From NCBI GenBank assembly GCA_018340805.1, contig JACMZG010001914.1, positions 1,273,820 through 1,337,819 of the forward strand: a DNA stretch of 64,000 nt, given 5' to 3'. A program made the translations under genes and the position numbers. Below, in pieces: positions 1-13,513 of the stretch. Positions within the stretch are counted from its first letter, which is position 1; each line of letters starts with the position of its first letter. Source of the stretch: Microvelia longipes. Taxonomy: Eukaryota > Arthropoda > Insecta > Hemiptera > Veliidae. The notes under the pieces were generated by a model. That model saw only the letters and a list, made by a program, of their open reading frames with translations, was not told the origin of the DNA and did not search any database.

Positions 1-1120
1 ACTTAAATAAAAAAAAAACTCCCCTGCAGTCTATAACCTCAACTTGTTCTTGTGAGCAGGATATTGTAACGTAATGCTACTTAGCTTCTGTAAGCAATGT
101 TTTTAGCTTTGATTGCTTTTCCAATTTTAAGGGTACAGAATGCATGAACAGCAGAACAACTGACTCAGCCTTATTTTGCTTTCTGTCCATGAGACATTTT
201 ACCCTATCTTTCAATTACCTGCTATAAAATGTCAATCCCTATAGAATTGATTATTATGAATTCTTTATCAGATTCGGAAAGAGGAATAGATTAATTAATA
301 AAAGAGTGAAACGTTTTCTATTAATCAATGTTTGTAGGAAATCGATTATTTCTCGTAGTTGGTTTCCTAAAACTGTTAAAAATTGGTATAATTTTATTTC
401 TTCTTACCATAGCATTTCCAGCTCAATCCATCATATAAACATAATGATAGTAAGAGTGGGGAGGTCAAGCCTGGTGAGTAGACCAAACCATTGGGTCCTT
501 GTCACCAACAAAAAAACATAATGATAGTGTTGGCTGTGAATAGATGGGTCTTTAAAGCCTCAGTAATTACACTGACATTTACCCAATTGAGGAATACACT
601 GGAGGTCTGGGGTTCCCATCCCAGGTTATGTTCTCAGTTTATATGAGATTATTGTTCAAATAAATTATCACCAACTTTAGATTACACTTGGAGCATGATG
701 GTTGCCACTACTATCTGAGGTGGTTCCCGCAGGGGGTTTCCTGGATGAGCCACATGGCTCTAAATAGACATTATTATTATTTTTATTAAACACGGGAAAC
801 AAATGATTGAAAGGGCACTGCTGTCTTCAATAATTTGTTTCTCTTGTTTATTTTACTTCTAATGTCCATAACCTTCTCTTATTTCATATTATTTTTATTA
901 TATTTGGGTATGAATGGATGAATAAAATATTATGTATTATCTATTACATTCAATAGATTAATCTGTAACTACTTAGAAATGTATTTATTTATTTTTAAAT
1001 GTCAAATATTTTGCTGTTTACCTAAATTGAATTTGTATGAATTGATTTTAATGTGTACTTTAATAATAAGCTTATGTGATGTCTGAACCAAATTGTATTT
1101 TTTATTTTTTTGTGTTTTAG
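1..1120 (+). other. Intron of the Eph receptor gene (upstream of its last exon)
   Basis: No coding exon is visible. The stretch ends in a pyrimidine tract and AG at 1119-1120, which is the splice acceptor of the exon that follows. Around 590-650 there is a segment with a GGGTTC-type B-box-like core and a following CTCAGTTTATAT that recurs at 41860-41905, so part of this intron is an old interspersed repeat. The rest is unique AT-rich sequence. Confidence 0.6.
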
Positions 1121-1388
1121 AGGTGGCAACCCTCTAGCTCCTGATGCTCCAGACATGACTCAATTCCTCTCAGTAGGCGATTGGCTTGCGTCTATTAAAA
1201 TGACGAGGTATCTTGAAAATTTTGAACGGGCCGGTATCACTTCTCTGGAATCGGTTGTTCGACTCACAGTTCAAGATCTTACATCACTAGGAATAACTTT
1301 AGTCGGCCATCAGAAGAAAATTATGAACAGTGTTCAAGCGATGAGAGCCCAGATATCGGCAAGTTTGACTGAAGGCTTTCTCGTATAA
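1121..1388 (+). CDS. Eph: Eph receptor tyrosine kinase, terminal exon (SAM domain and C-terminus)
   Basis: The exon begins right after a consensus acceptor (T-rich tract, TTTTAG at 1115-1120) and runs to TAA at 1386-1388, giving about 88 residues. After a short linker comes a SAM domain with the pattern seen at the end of Eph receptors: VGDWLASIKMTRYLENF, then LTVQDLTSLGIT, then GHQKKIMNSVQAMRAQ. SAM domains of Eph receptors mediate clustering and adaptor binding on the cytoplasmic side. The last residues, GFLV, fit a C-terminal PDZ-binding tail, which many Eph receptors have. The ligand-binding, fibronectin and kinase parts must lie upstream of the window. The first exon base completes a codon begun in the previous exon. 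Family assignment is firm; the exact orthologue is inferred. Confidence 0.9.
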
Positions 1389-2035
1389 CCATAATAATTC
1401 ATCTTAAAAATAATTTGTAAATATTAAATTTTTGTACAGGTTTTTAGGAAAATAACAAAACAAGCATTCCAGCCATCGTAACGAACTGCTTTGTGATATT
1501 ACTTTTAATTATGGAGTAAATTGGTTTTCATCTCTGATATGCTGACAAATTTATTTATTAATAAATTCGTTTAACTAAAGAATTTATGTACTGACTCTTG
1601 GTGACAAACTGATAAAAAGTCATTAGTTTCCCTCACTTTTCATCTGACTGTTGTTTGACTGCGGAAAATTCTCTTGTTATGCATTTACTCGTCCATACTT
1701 ATAAGTAATATCATTTTAAACTATTACATTTAAAAATATATTATTATATAAAAAAAATATAAAGTGACCAAGGGTTGATTTCTTTAAAAGAACTTATGAG
1801 AGAAATGAAACCCCAATTAATAATCTCATTTACTTTAGTAATTTGTATTTTTTGCATTGTTTTTATTAATTACAAAGAATAAGGTGGTTGTAAAATTCAT
1901 AACAATAACTATGTTTTAAATTTATGAAAAAGATATATTTTTGATGTCTACTGTGATAATTGAATCTTAAGGACTATTTGTAATTATTTACTTAGTTTTT
2001 AAACTAAAAATAATAAAAGTTTGTTTTTAACAAAT
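1389..2035 (+). other. Probable 3' UTR of the Eph gene
   Basis: Non-coding AT-rich sequence directly after the Eph stop codon. Candidate polyadenylation hexamers AATAAA lie at 1560-1565 and 2012-2017; the second is followed by a T-rich stretch. Which one is used cannot be told from sequence alone. Confidence 0.45.
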
Positions 2036-5000
2036 TTGATTTATGATTATTTGTTACTTTATTATTAGTTGTTTGGTTTATTAAAAGAAATGTATATCTG
2101 ACGTACTTATTTCTTAATTAAATTATTGATTTTTCTTTTTAGTTATTGTTTTTCATTTGTATTTGTAAATGCAAATCTTTAGTGTTCCTGTGTTGAAATG
2201 TTTGAACCATCATATGTTTATGTATGAAACAATGGATTCAAGTTTACTATACTAAGTATGCTTTAAGGTTAGGAACAATTAGTGGGATTAAATTAATAAA
2301 AAGTTTCAAGTTTAACAAACTTGAAGCATTTTTTTATAAAATTAAACTTAAAGATTTTTAGATAAGAAAATATGTTTTTATTTATAAACATGTTGTGGCT
2401 AACAACCATTGATTTAAGTTTATAAATGAATAATTCAAGTTTGTAAACCTTTAGGTTCCAGTTCATAAAAGAGTGATTAAAGTTTGTTAACTATAGGTTC
2501 AATGTTATAAAAGAATGGCACTAGTTTTTTTGCCATTGGTTTTTGTTTGTTATTAAAAGCCGTGTTTGTTCTTAACACAGAATTTAACTACAACATACAC
2601 AGCTATTTTGTTTGCATCTAATATTTAATAAAAAAAAATAATAACAAAAAACTTTCAAACTCATTAATAATTATCTTAATTACATTAATTGTTAGCTGTT
2701 TCTGAGTCTAAAAAAGTTCAGTTCAGTTGAATTTTGAAAATAGTTGACTATAGTGTGAGATAAAGCTGGACCGACACAAATGGAACAAAGTTTAGAAAAA
2801 ATGGTTTCAAGCTGTAGAACTTTATTTCAGCCTTTAGTCTGGCAAATCAGCTAAATTTTAATTTACTACCAGAAGCTAAATGAGTAACAGAACTCTTTTT
2901 TTATAAGTAATTATTTTATTATAGAGAAATTATCTTTCATAAAAACAAAAAAGTGTTGATGAAAAGTGTGTTATGAAATTTGTTCCATATGCTTATTGTT
3001 CAGCTTGGTCTTATCTTTCCTTGCTCTATCTCACTGTTAAAACAATACACAGGTATGTACTGTGCATATCAACAAGTGAGTCAACAGGTGTCAAACCAGG
3101 TTTAATTGAATTTCTAGTTTTATAGCCGCTACTGTGCCACTGCGGACTCTGTACTTCATAGTTAACATTTAGTGTGCAGTGGTCCTCTTATTTATTCTGT
3201 TAACCTCAATTGGTTCAAAACGCGACCAAACTGAAGAGCTATACTGCTTCAATATGTCTCTGTAACAGCTTGCCTCAAGATATTTGAAGTTGGAAAATGG
3301 CAATAACTGCTAATTTTATCCTTTTTATGTTTTACACTGCCGTGACACAAATACCTCTGTTAATTAGGTATTAAATATTTAGAAAATAAGTAACTAGAAA
3401 GTCTGGACAGCCACTTTGTGGTTTTTAGCCGTTATTCAACTTTATGAACACTATTTTTTGTGAAAACCCAACCTAATTATTCACAAAATATATTTTAATA
3501 ATTACCCAGTGATATTTTTTTCTTTAATTACTTGTACTAGATTATTTCACTTTTGTTGTGTAATATTCAACAAACAAATTATCAACGATTAATGAAAAAA
3601 GTCAATTTAGATATGTAAGATAATAATTAAACAAAATTGTTTTGGATTTATAATTGTAAAAAAATAAATTATACCAATATATTCAGTTAATTATTAAATA
3701 TTGTACAAAACATTTGGTAAAAAAAAATAAATTAGTAACTAAACATTTTTATGAGTAAAAATTATTAAGTAGTTAATATCGTGTGAAATCAAAATTATCC
3801 ATTGTGTTTATATAGATAAAATTCAAATTTAAATAATAAATTTTATTATAACAATAATTTTGGAACGAATTTACCGCCATGTTTGGAAATTTAAAGATTT
3901 AGTTGAAATCTCCTAGTAAAATAGAGTCGAAATTCTTAATATTTTAAACCCAAGATTGATTAGAGTATCGTTTTTTTGAGCATTAGTAATAATAAGAATA
4001 TTTCAAGGTATTTTTAATTTATTATCAATTTTAAATTACTATTTTTTTATTTAAACAATAGTTTTTTTTGTGTATTGAGGAGCAGGACAGGTTTGTCAAT
4101 GGTTAGCTTGAGAACAAAAATGTTTTTAAAATTAGTTTCAACATTTGAACGTGTGAACTAATGGTTCCAAGTTTGTACCTACTATTCTTCTAGTTGGCAC
4201 AGCTCTTAGCGGAAATACTAATCATAAACTGCAAAACTCAATACAGGTACAATAGTAGCTTACCAGCTATTCATGTTCAAAAATGTAGCTGTCATTTTTT
4301 GCAAAAACAGCTGAATTTTTGTGAAGTTAAACGTTTTGTTTTTAATTATTTTGACAAAAAGATGTTTCTTTCTTTTTTTCAATGGGGTTTAGGGATGGGG
4401 ATATTTTTGTATTTTAATTTTTAGGATGTTTTCCTTTTAATTTTTCATATTTTCTCTGTAACCATAGTGAATGGTTATTAAATGTACTGAAACTCAAACT
4501 GACTTCATCAAATTGCTTATTTATTTTACTGCCGAGATATGTTCCTCTTACTCGTATGAATAAAATATGTATTAGTAGATAGCTCTGAATCTGCCATTTT
4601 ATAATACTTAGTAGTTGGCATTTAACAATCCAACTTATTTGTTCTTGTAGCCTATGTTTCCTAAGTAATTACCTGGAAAAAAATAGTTAATTTCCACAAA
4701 GGAAATTTGCAGAAATAAATTGAATTGAAGCAACGCAAAGTATGTATTTTAAATATAATTTACTTATCATTGCCAAGTATATAGTATTGCTTCTCATTAA
4801 TGATTTTAGAGTTATTGAGTAGGTTTTACATCTTTTTTAAGCAAACATTTGAAACTAAGTCTGGCGAATGAGCCAAATTCACACTATGCATGTGTGTTTT
4901 TTTTAAACAGTCTTTCAAAATAAAATTATTTTTTCTCCAAAATATTGGAAAATAGTTACTTTTGATTAATGATCATACTGCTTAAAATGTTTCATTATTA

Positions 5001-6350
5001 TTATTTTGAATAATTCTATTTTGCTATTTGTTTATATTCAATAGCTTGCGTGAATATAATTTAATTTGTGGCATTAAAGGTGGATCAGACACACCAAACC
5101 TCCTGTTCCACGTGGCATATCGTGGAAACATAAAAAAATAACTGGTAACAATTTTCTTTGAATTATTATGTTAATACTATTTTGTTCAATATTTCCTCTT
5201 ATTTAATATAATATTTATTTAATTTTTACAATTTTTCTATTTTGAGCCACTAAGCTCAAAACAATATGTGCTTGGCTTTCGTGGAGTCTCAGACAGCTAC
5301 TGTACCTCTTATTTAAGATACATTAACAGTATAAGAGGCGTGCAGTGAGTAGACTTTGCTATGGCCAGCAGAACTGCTGCTTAAATTTATACTTTTATAA
5401 TACCCTTTTACTTTAAAATTAGTTCTATATCATGTTCTTGGACACATTGGTCTCATTTTCATAATAATTATTTTTATAATAATTATTTCTTATTGATTTT
5501 TTTGTATTACTGTTAAAATTGACTTAAGTTGCCATCACTTGAGACAAAACAATTATATTTGTTATCGAAATTACTAGTAATCAATAATTTGTATAGATAT
5601 TATTGTAAATTTAAATCAGTGCAAATTAAAATAAATAAAAAAGTTAAAATAACTTGTTAATTATTAGCTGTTTGAAAATGAATTTACATTACTTCTCTAA
5701 GGAAAGCTATCTTATCTACTCTGACCATTTTTTCAACTCCCTAATTATTTGGAAATAAAGGAACTGAAGAATATTGAAAAACATAAATTTTAAATTTATC
5801 TTTTTTGCTTCTTTTATTATTTTTTTATTTTCTATGCTGAATCATTTATTTTTTAATAATATAATTGAAATAATCCATTCTTTTAGTGTTTAGTCATTGT
5901 AAATAATTAATTTTTCTATTAAGTGATCAACATGATTTTTATTTGTAAGTTTTTGATTATTAAAAAAGACGAGTCAAATTATTGTAAATATTAAAAAAGA
6001 AAAGTAATTTTACCTTTTACTAATTTATATTATTGTAGAAAAAATATTTGATTTATTTATTTGAAAACATTTGGTAAAGTTTACAAAAAATATGTAATGA
6101 TTTGGATTTAAAAGAATATTTTTTGCAACTTCTTTCCCTAATTTATAGACAAATTCTTTTAGATCTTTTAAATAATATTTTGATATAACAGGTGCTGAAT
6201 TAATCTTTTACCTTAATGGCTGGCTGCATCAAGAACATATTTGAGTTTGAGCAAGTCTTCATTATCATAAGAATGTCTCTTTGGACTCAAACTTGAGTTC
6301 AAAGAGACAACTTGATTAGGAGCCTCACTAAACATGCATATTAGTATATC
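2036..6350. other. Intergenic AT-rich DNA, no gene seen
   Basis: All open frames here are short, AT-driven and without recognisable motifs. I saw no RNA gene and no well-formed transposon. It separates the convergent Eph and desaturase genes. Confidence 0.5.
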
Positions 6351-6357
6351 AAGCCAA

Positions 6358-6556
6358 ACACATACTTTATCATGACCAAATTACCAACACATACTATATC
6401 ATGACCAAATTACCAACACATACATATCAAATTACCACACATACTTATCATGACAATTACCAACATACTAATCATATGACTATATTGACCAATTACCAAC
6501 ACATACTTATCATGACCAAATTACCAACACATACTATATCATGACCAAATTACCAT
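6358..6556. repeat. 29-bp minisatellite
   Basis: Tandem copies of a 29-bp unit built on ACATACTATATCATGACC plus AAATTACCAAC. About six to seven units are present; the middle ones are shortened or rearranged and the outer ones well kept. Confidence 0.85.
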
Positions 6557-9500
6557 TGTTTGTCCAAGGAGCTCTTTTGATTATTTAAACCCTCTCCCAG
6601 AGAGGGATATTGTAAAAAATTTGTATCTAGTTAAAAATTATAAATAAATAAATAGACTAATTAAAATAATACATATAACATTTTTTTATTAATAAATAAC
6701 TAATTATTGTATATTGTGACTATATTTAAATATTTTTAAATAATTATAAATTAATTTGTAAATTTTTATTGATATAATTTTTCTATAGAACATTTTTATT
6801 TTGTATGATAAGACTTTAAAATGCGGTGAAGTATTATTTAGAATGCTGGATTATCATTTTATGATTTTTTTATTTTTCTTAATATCTTTAACTTTTTACT
6901 TAATCAGGCATATGTAACTGAAGTATACACCTAGCCTTGCAAAGTTCTCTTCTCCTTGTATCTCTATTGTGTGGGTCTTCAACCAAGTATTGCAACTAAA
7001 CTAGCTAAACTGTGTTTGAAATAAGGCTTTCAAACACACCGGCTCGATCTGCCGGTTTCAAGAAATAAAACTTAAGTAAATGAATTAGATTCTTTGCTGG
7101 TTGGCTGCTTTTTGGTGACATGAAAGTTTGTTCTTTTCAAAGATGTTTATTTTAATTTATAGTTGGCTTTATACTTGATTTGAAAATTAAATTGCAGTCA
7201 TATTTTTGAGTATATAAAGAGGTATAATGCCTTCATTCTTAATGTGTAAACTGCTCCTGTCACGACATCTCAATTATTGGATTATTCTTTTGAATAAAAA
7301 AATATAATGTGCCAAAAAATCCATTTTTATGATTTTAATCAAAGCTAATATTCTTTTATTGTCCCCAGCTAAACTAAATGCGTGTTTTTTTCAATTTCAG
7401 TATGTATATCGCCAGCGGCTACATGTATCAGTGAGGATTTATAAATTGCTACTGTATATGACTGATCTATATTTTTTTCTATTGCTCATAAGTTTTACAG
7501 ATTACTTCTTAAATAAAAAATTATTGAGTTGATTATATTTTTTTAATGTTGTAAACAGACCTCAGATCAGAGAATTTTTGAAAAATGGGAAATTATCCTC
7601 CATGTTCACAATTAATGAATAACATTTGTTTACAAAATAAATTTCCTATGTTTCATATTTTTATAACATAGAAATTAATACGTTGGTGAAATAGTAGTTG
7701 TAACTAAATCAAAAGTTGAAGAAAATATAATCCTCATAAATTCAAAGTATTTTGTAGATACATAATAAGGTATTGTATTCGTTTTCTACTTTGTATCCAA
7801 GTTGCAATATTCTTTGTTAATTATTTCTTAGCACCTTCATATAAAAATACAGGCATAAATCACTTTATCTGATACTTAAAATAAATTTGAAAGTATACTG
7901 TTGCTGGGCCTGAGAGCAACTAGACCTTTGGGTCATAGGGCCTGAGAGCCGTCAAACCATACAACATAGTAATGTATTTTCATACAACATAATATTTATA
8001 GGTGTATGTGAGGTGCTGTTAATCAGTTCAGCATTTATAGATAAACTTCACTATGTGACCCACCTAAATAACTTTTTAACTGACTTGTTTGTTAGAATTT
8101 CAGGTTTATTTGTAAGTTTGAAATCTATTTCAAATTGTTTGTAATATTGTAAATTTGTCTTTGTAAATTACTCTATTTTGCTTTTTTTGTTCAAGTATAA
8201 GTTTAACTTTTTTAAAAAAAAAATCTTTTGTATAGTTGAAATAAGATGAGTCATACGAATAAAAAATATGAGACGTCCATAAAAGTTTTGTTTTTATTAG
8301 TTTATTTTGTGAGATCTAAAAGTTCTCTTAAGTTGTAGAGATATAAGTACATTGAGATTGCAATACCATTGAAGCAGTTTTAAGGGGACTGGTTCTATCC
8401 TGACTTGGCTGAGTGAAAGCTTTTTGTATAGAATTGAAGAGTTTACCTCACTGCCATCTCTATGTACTATATCTCTACAAGTGATGTAATCCCTTAATCG
8501 AAAGGTCAAAAGAAACTATTATGTTGCTTTGGACTTGAACTTGCATAGCTGAACCTTATGGATACATCTTTAAAACTGGCTGTGCATCAGCCCCTTAGCC
8601 TTAACTTATGGGGCTAAAACTTATGGAGGGGGGGGGGAAACTCACAAAGTATAAGGGAATTCCACTGAAATCTCCCTCAGTGGCAGATCTCCTTTTTGCC
8701 CATCAGAGTCAAACATTTTTCCAGGGCGGGGGAGGGGGGATGCCCCCCTTTGACCCCTACCTGGCTACTGTACATTATGGATTTAAAGTTTTGTCTAATA
8801 ACCAGATTGAGACTTTTATGTTTTAATTTATGGTTCAGTGCGTTGTCTGTCTCAAATACAATGAGACAGACATCTTTTTAAGCCAGACAGTAGGGCAATG
8901 ATTTTTACATTCAAATCACTCTTAATATTTTGTTTTATAATAGCTGTCATCATGTAGGCTTTTTAAGGTTTGAAAGAATGACAAAAGTTTTGCTAAAAGT
9001 AAAGCTGACTGAAAAGAGAAACCTGCTCAAATCAAAAACTACCTGGATAAAAATAAAATAAAAAAAGTCTCTCTGCCATTTGAATAACAAAACATAGCTA
9101 CAGTCAATTTAGACAGGGCCTTGTCAAGCCTCAGGCAAACAGAACAGCAGGCTATAACTCGTACCTGACTCTTGTTTAACATATTAATATTTGACTGTTT
9201 TTTAATTTGCTGATTAGCCTCTAATAGAGCCTCTATTACTAACAGACTTAAATTCCACATATTTTCATAAAAAAATAAAACAAGTTAAGATATATAAGGA
9301 TTTCGTAAACAAAAATCAAATAAATTATTTATTATATAAATATTTAAAGTAACAAAATTAAACTTAATTAAGTTGGTACAATCTTAAAAAAAGTAAATTA
9401 GATTTTTCAACACAGTTGGATCATAGCATGTTCAATAACTTTGTATGCGAAGTACTTTCTTATTGTTGGTGTAAATTACAAACAAGTAAGTTAGAGAACA

Positions 9501-10106
9501 ATAACAATACCTTCATCTGTGGAACAAGTTTCTAATAAATAAAATGAACAATTAATGATTTCATCGAGCTTCTACTTCACAGATCTAAGGGGAAACAAAT
9601 ATTTGCATAAAAGGTCAAGTAAGCTCTCTGTGTACTAAAATAGTACAGATCAGAGTACATGTAGACTTACAGTAAAAACATCTGGATACTCAAAGAGACT
9701 AATACTATTAGAGAGAGTATAGAACCCGATTAACACAGTGATAAGGGGTCTGGAAATGAGGCAGTTTCCATAGGTACCATAAATGTACTTACCCCTACTA
9801 TAGACTCCCAAGAGAGAGACTAGATACTCCTCCACCCCTCTACAACCCCTATTAAGGCACACACTCTACAAACGGCGGACATTTTTCAGTGATGCCACAT
9901 TAAACCACTTTATTCAACACAGAAAATTAAAGAATACATGCAATAGATAATAATTAAAACTTATTTTAAATTCATTTTACTTGATTTAAAACAAAATAGT
10001 CAAAAAATAATGTAATATTTACGTGAAATTGTAATTATTATGAAAAATAAAAAAATGATGTCACCAATGTACCGTTACGGGACCTAGCTACCCAAGGAAT
10101 GATGAG

Positions 10107-10142
10107 ATTTATTTATTTATTTTATTTATTTATTATTTATTA
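10107..10142. repeat. (TTTA)n microsatellite
   Basis: Short tetranucleotide tract, eight to nine units with small interruptions. Confidence 0.8.
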
Positions 10143-10614
10143 CATTATTAGTTTATACATACAGAACTGTTGTATCCTCCCTCTAATAGTATTAGTCTCT
10201 TTGTGGATACTCAAAACTGATTGGACCAATTTGCAACAATTTTCTAGGAAGATGCCGAAGATCATCTCATAGATAAAGCTATTAGTTTTGATGGATTTTA
10301 TAAAATTCTTCTTTGTCAATACCTGCTTGAAGTCAGGTTGTTTTTTAAACCTTTCTGTCTTAGCATGTTAATATTTTACCAAAAATATTATTTGATTAGC
10401 CTCATGCTTTTTATATTTAAGAATATAACATAATACATAATAATTAGACAAAAACTAAGCCTGATGAGCATTTAACGCATTGGTCAATTTGACTTACATG
10501 TTACTTGAAAAGTGGGGGTACCAATACTATTGATAATTGTGTTCTCCCCTCCCCCTGTATTCCAGGCAATCGTTTTCCATTAAGCCCCTTTTTGATATCT
10601 AACAGAATAATTCA

Positions 10615-10644
10615 AATATAACAATATTTGAATATTGTTATATT
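10615..10644. repeat. Short perfect inverted repeat
   Basis: 12-bp arms (AATATAACAATA and its complement) separated by 6 bases. No function assigned. Confidence 0.6.
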
Positions 10645-10940
10645 CTATTTTTTTATTATTTCCCCAAAATTCGCTATGTCAATGTGACATATGATAAGTC
10701 ATACACATAAATTTTTGTCAGTCAACTTCATGTATTACGAATAATAAGGGACTTCTAAAGTTTAAACTTATCAAGTGACCTAAGATAAGTTTTGCAACTC
10801 ATGGTAATCCTCGTTTTGATTTGTATTTTTAATTTATTACTTAACTATTAAAACATACTTGTGATTAGCAATAAAGGCTGTTCTTTCATATAGAGGAGTG
10901 TTCTCCGGATAAATGCTAATGATGAGGATAGTGTTAAAGT

Positions 10941-11729
10941 TCTTTATTTAAAAATGTATAAATAATACATATTAAGTTATCTCACTTAAAAAATAATCCA
11001 ATACATTTTTTTGAACAAAATAAATAAAAATTTGTACATAGTAAAATAAAATGTAAAACTAAGTCAAAGAAATACTTAAAAAGGCTGAGTAGAGTTTGTA
11101 TGAATTTAACCAAAATGATTTTGTCGGCATTATTCTTTACGTGTGAGGCACGCACATGTTCATCAATGCCCCAACATGTTTAAAACAATTTTATGAGCTC
11201 ATTATTCTCATGGTTATTAACAGCCTGCATAAATTGTGCATCATCAGTAACTTGTAACTTATACTTGAAATAATTATGTTTCAAATTTCCAAAGATTTTA
11301 CTAATCGTTGACATCTATAACAAACTATATTGTTGTTGAGAAGCCCAATTCTATAAGCAGATCTACCAGTCAAACTCACAAAATCAAACTTGTACTGTCG
11401 CTATAAATGCTTTTTAAATTACTAATGCAATCTTAGAAAGCAACTCTGGAAAATATCAAGGTTTATATTAACAAGGTTTGGGTAAGTTTAACATTTGCAT
11501 ATTTAAATCAAAGATTATGTAGTATACTTAATAACCTTTGATTTACAGAAGAAGAGCAATTAATTAGAATTAGACTTAAGACAAAAAAAACATCAACTGA
11601 TTCTTTTTTATATCAAAGAAATAATCATCTAGATTGTTTAAAAATTTAAGAAAATAGCCTTTTAATATAACATAGCTAATAAAACCTAGTAATACAGTAT
11701 CTAATAAATAATTTGGTTTTGTCAAGGTT
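10941..11729 (-). other. Probable 3' UTR of the desaturase gene
   Basis: Lies just downstream of the desaturase stop codon on the minus strand and has no coding potential. A minus-strand AATAAA hexamer at 10943-10948 is a candidate polyadenylation signal. The 3' end is not established. Confidence 0.35.
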
Positions 11730-11982
11730 TTAATAGTCAGGTGTGTAGGTGCCGTCACCGTATTTGGCTGCTCTCTGTGCTATGACCTGTGGTGATGCAG
11801 TTTTCAAATCATAAGCCCAGCCGATCCTAGCGAAGAGATCGATGAAACCCGTAGTGAAGTTAGTGTAGTATTTACCCAGCTCAGAGGTTTTGTAATCCCA
11901 GGGAAATACATGGTGGTAGTTATGCCAACCCTCCCCCAGAGCACTCATGCTCACCAGTAGATTCTCAACTGGACTTATATTC
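11730..11982 (-). CDS. Acyl-CoA delta-9 desaturase, last coding exon
   Basis: This exon supplies residues 292-374 (counted from the first recovered exon) and the stop codon at 11730-11732. It starts after a minus-strand acceptor (TTATTTTTTCAG) and its first base G completes the lysine codon left by the previous exon. It carries the third histidine box HNYHH within the family signature ALGEGWHNYHHVFPWDYK, which ligates the di-iron centre. The C-terminus ends YTPDY. Membrane-bound desaturases of the endoplasmic reticulum introduce the first double bond into saturated fatty acyl-CoA, using cytochrome b5. Confidence 0.95.
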
Positions 11983-13327
11983 CTGAAAAAATAAAATCAA
12001 ACATTTTATATTTAGTTCTATTAAATTTCCAAGAAATTTTTGGTTTTTGACCAAAATTAAAACTGAAGGGATGTCTTATCTATGAAGGGAGTAGAGTGAG
12101 GGCAACCACTTGTTGGACAGTGGGAAAGCAGGCAAAGTTCTCAGATCCTTATTACCAATTCCCTTGCGATGTTTAACACTATATGTCACAGCCATATTTG
12201 TTAGCCAAAGCAAGCACCTCGTACCTCTTAATTAATACCTTGTAAAATTAATTATTGTATCTCACAGTGTTCAAAAGATTCTTCAATTCTTTCAAAAGAG
12301 CCTTGACTTGACTTTGTCTCCCAGTGCTTTCTCCAGTAACTAATATAAATTTAACAACAAGATTTCCTAGCTCTGGGATCCCTCTCTGACTTCACATGTT
12401 TCACTTCCACTTGCTTCCTAATTGTGTAGTAATCACTGCCGATCCTAATTTGTTAAATAATTGCTAGGGTTTACGCATATAGCCCCTGCAGCTCACTTTC
12501 ATATACTAAACCAATATTACTTTGAAGTATTGCTTGTTTAGATACCACAAGCATAGTATAATAAGAATAAGACCTGCCTTGACAATATTTGAGAACTGAT
12601 CCCTCGACATTGTATGTCTACAAAGCTAAGACTATTAAATTAATTCATATACTATTAAAGTGATTTATGTGTGTATTTATCAAAAGTAAACTCCCCTTCC
12701 AAAAGAAATAAAAGCCTCTGACTCATATGAAAAATTCAAGCCAGCAGTAACCACATTTTTAAAAGAAAATGGATTTTACTCTGTTAATGAAATTATAAAA
12801 AAAAAAAGTTTAAATGATTATCTTTTAAATGCCATTTTATTGCTATAAACATTTATTTATAAGTATTAAGTTATTGTTGTGTTTTAGTTTTGTATTTGTA
12901 TGATGTATAGTATCTAATTATGTTAGCTTTTGTCAATAAATTATATTCTACTCTATTCTAACCATCTTCAACAAGTACCTGGCATGGTACTAGCTACCAC
13001 AAGTACCTGGCATAGGAACCACCACTATGTTCCTTCCTACTGGAACCTTCTGTTAAAGCAGGTGCTTACACTTATTATTTCTTTTCATCAAAATCATAGA
13101 TGGCTGAGTTGGGATTGAACCTATGATAACTTAAGATTTTAAGTTTATGTTATAATTTGAGTTTGGGGCTGCCGCCTCGTGTGATCCCCACGGGGTATTA
13201 ACACGTTTTCTATTACTCTATAAAACATAATAGTAGGATGACCCAGGAGTAGGATAGGACACTGTAACAATACCAATAAGATAACATGGCACAATCAGAG
13301 TAGGCAACTTATTGAACAATCACTTAC

Positions 13328-13513
13328 TTATCAAATGGTTTCTGTCCATACATGTGTGCAAAACTATTGACAGAGAAAGCAATGTTGAGAGTAGTGGAGA
13401 ACCTGGTATTGAAACCAAGGAAGAAGGAGTTCCATAAGGTTTCGCCCCAGAAATACCACGGTACCAGTACAGGTAAGCCAATACATAATACTGCGAATAG
13501 TGGAATGTAAAAT
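13328..13513 (-). CDS. Acyl-CoA delta-9 desaturase, internal coding exon (membrane segments 3-4)
   Basis: Encodes residues 230-290 with split codons at each end. The acceptor is TGTTATAG just above 13513 and the donor GTAAGT lies at 13327-13322. The product is strongly hydrophobic in its first half (FYIPLFAVLCIGLPVLVPWYF), followed by WGETLWNSFF and NSFAHMYG, matching the second pair of membrane helices and the conserved NS-AH segment of the family. Phase agrees with both neighbours, which supports the exon chain. Confidence 0.93.

Larger units (their letters stand above)
6557..10940. other. Intergenic DNA, no gene seen
   Basis: No convincing coding exon. Two G-rich patches (8626-8637 and 8725-8745) generate short open frames that look like low complexity. 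A (TTTA)n run and a small perfect palindrome are listed separately. The segment at 9580-9870 is a little less AT-rich but shows no recognisable protein. Confidence 0.45.

Noticed and set aside
8608..8881. Overlapping plus frames with Gly/Pro-rich stretches
   Set aside because: Driven by G-runs; the two phases overlap and neither has motifs or splice signals.
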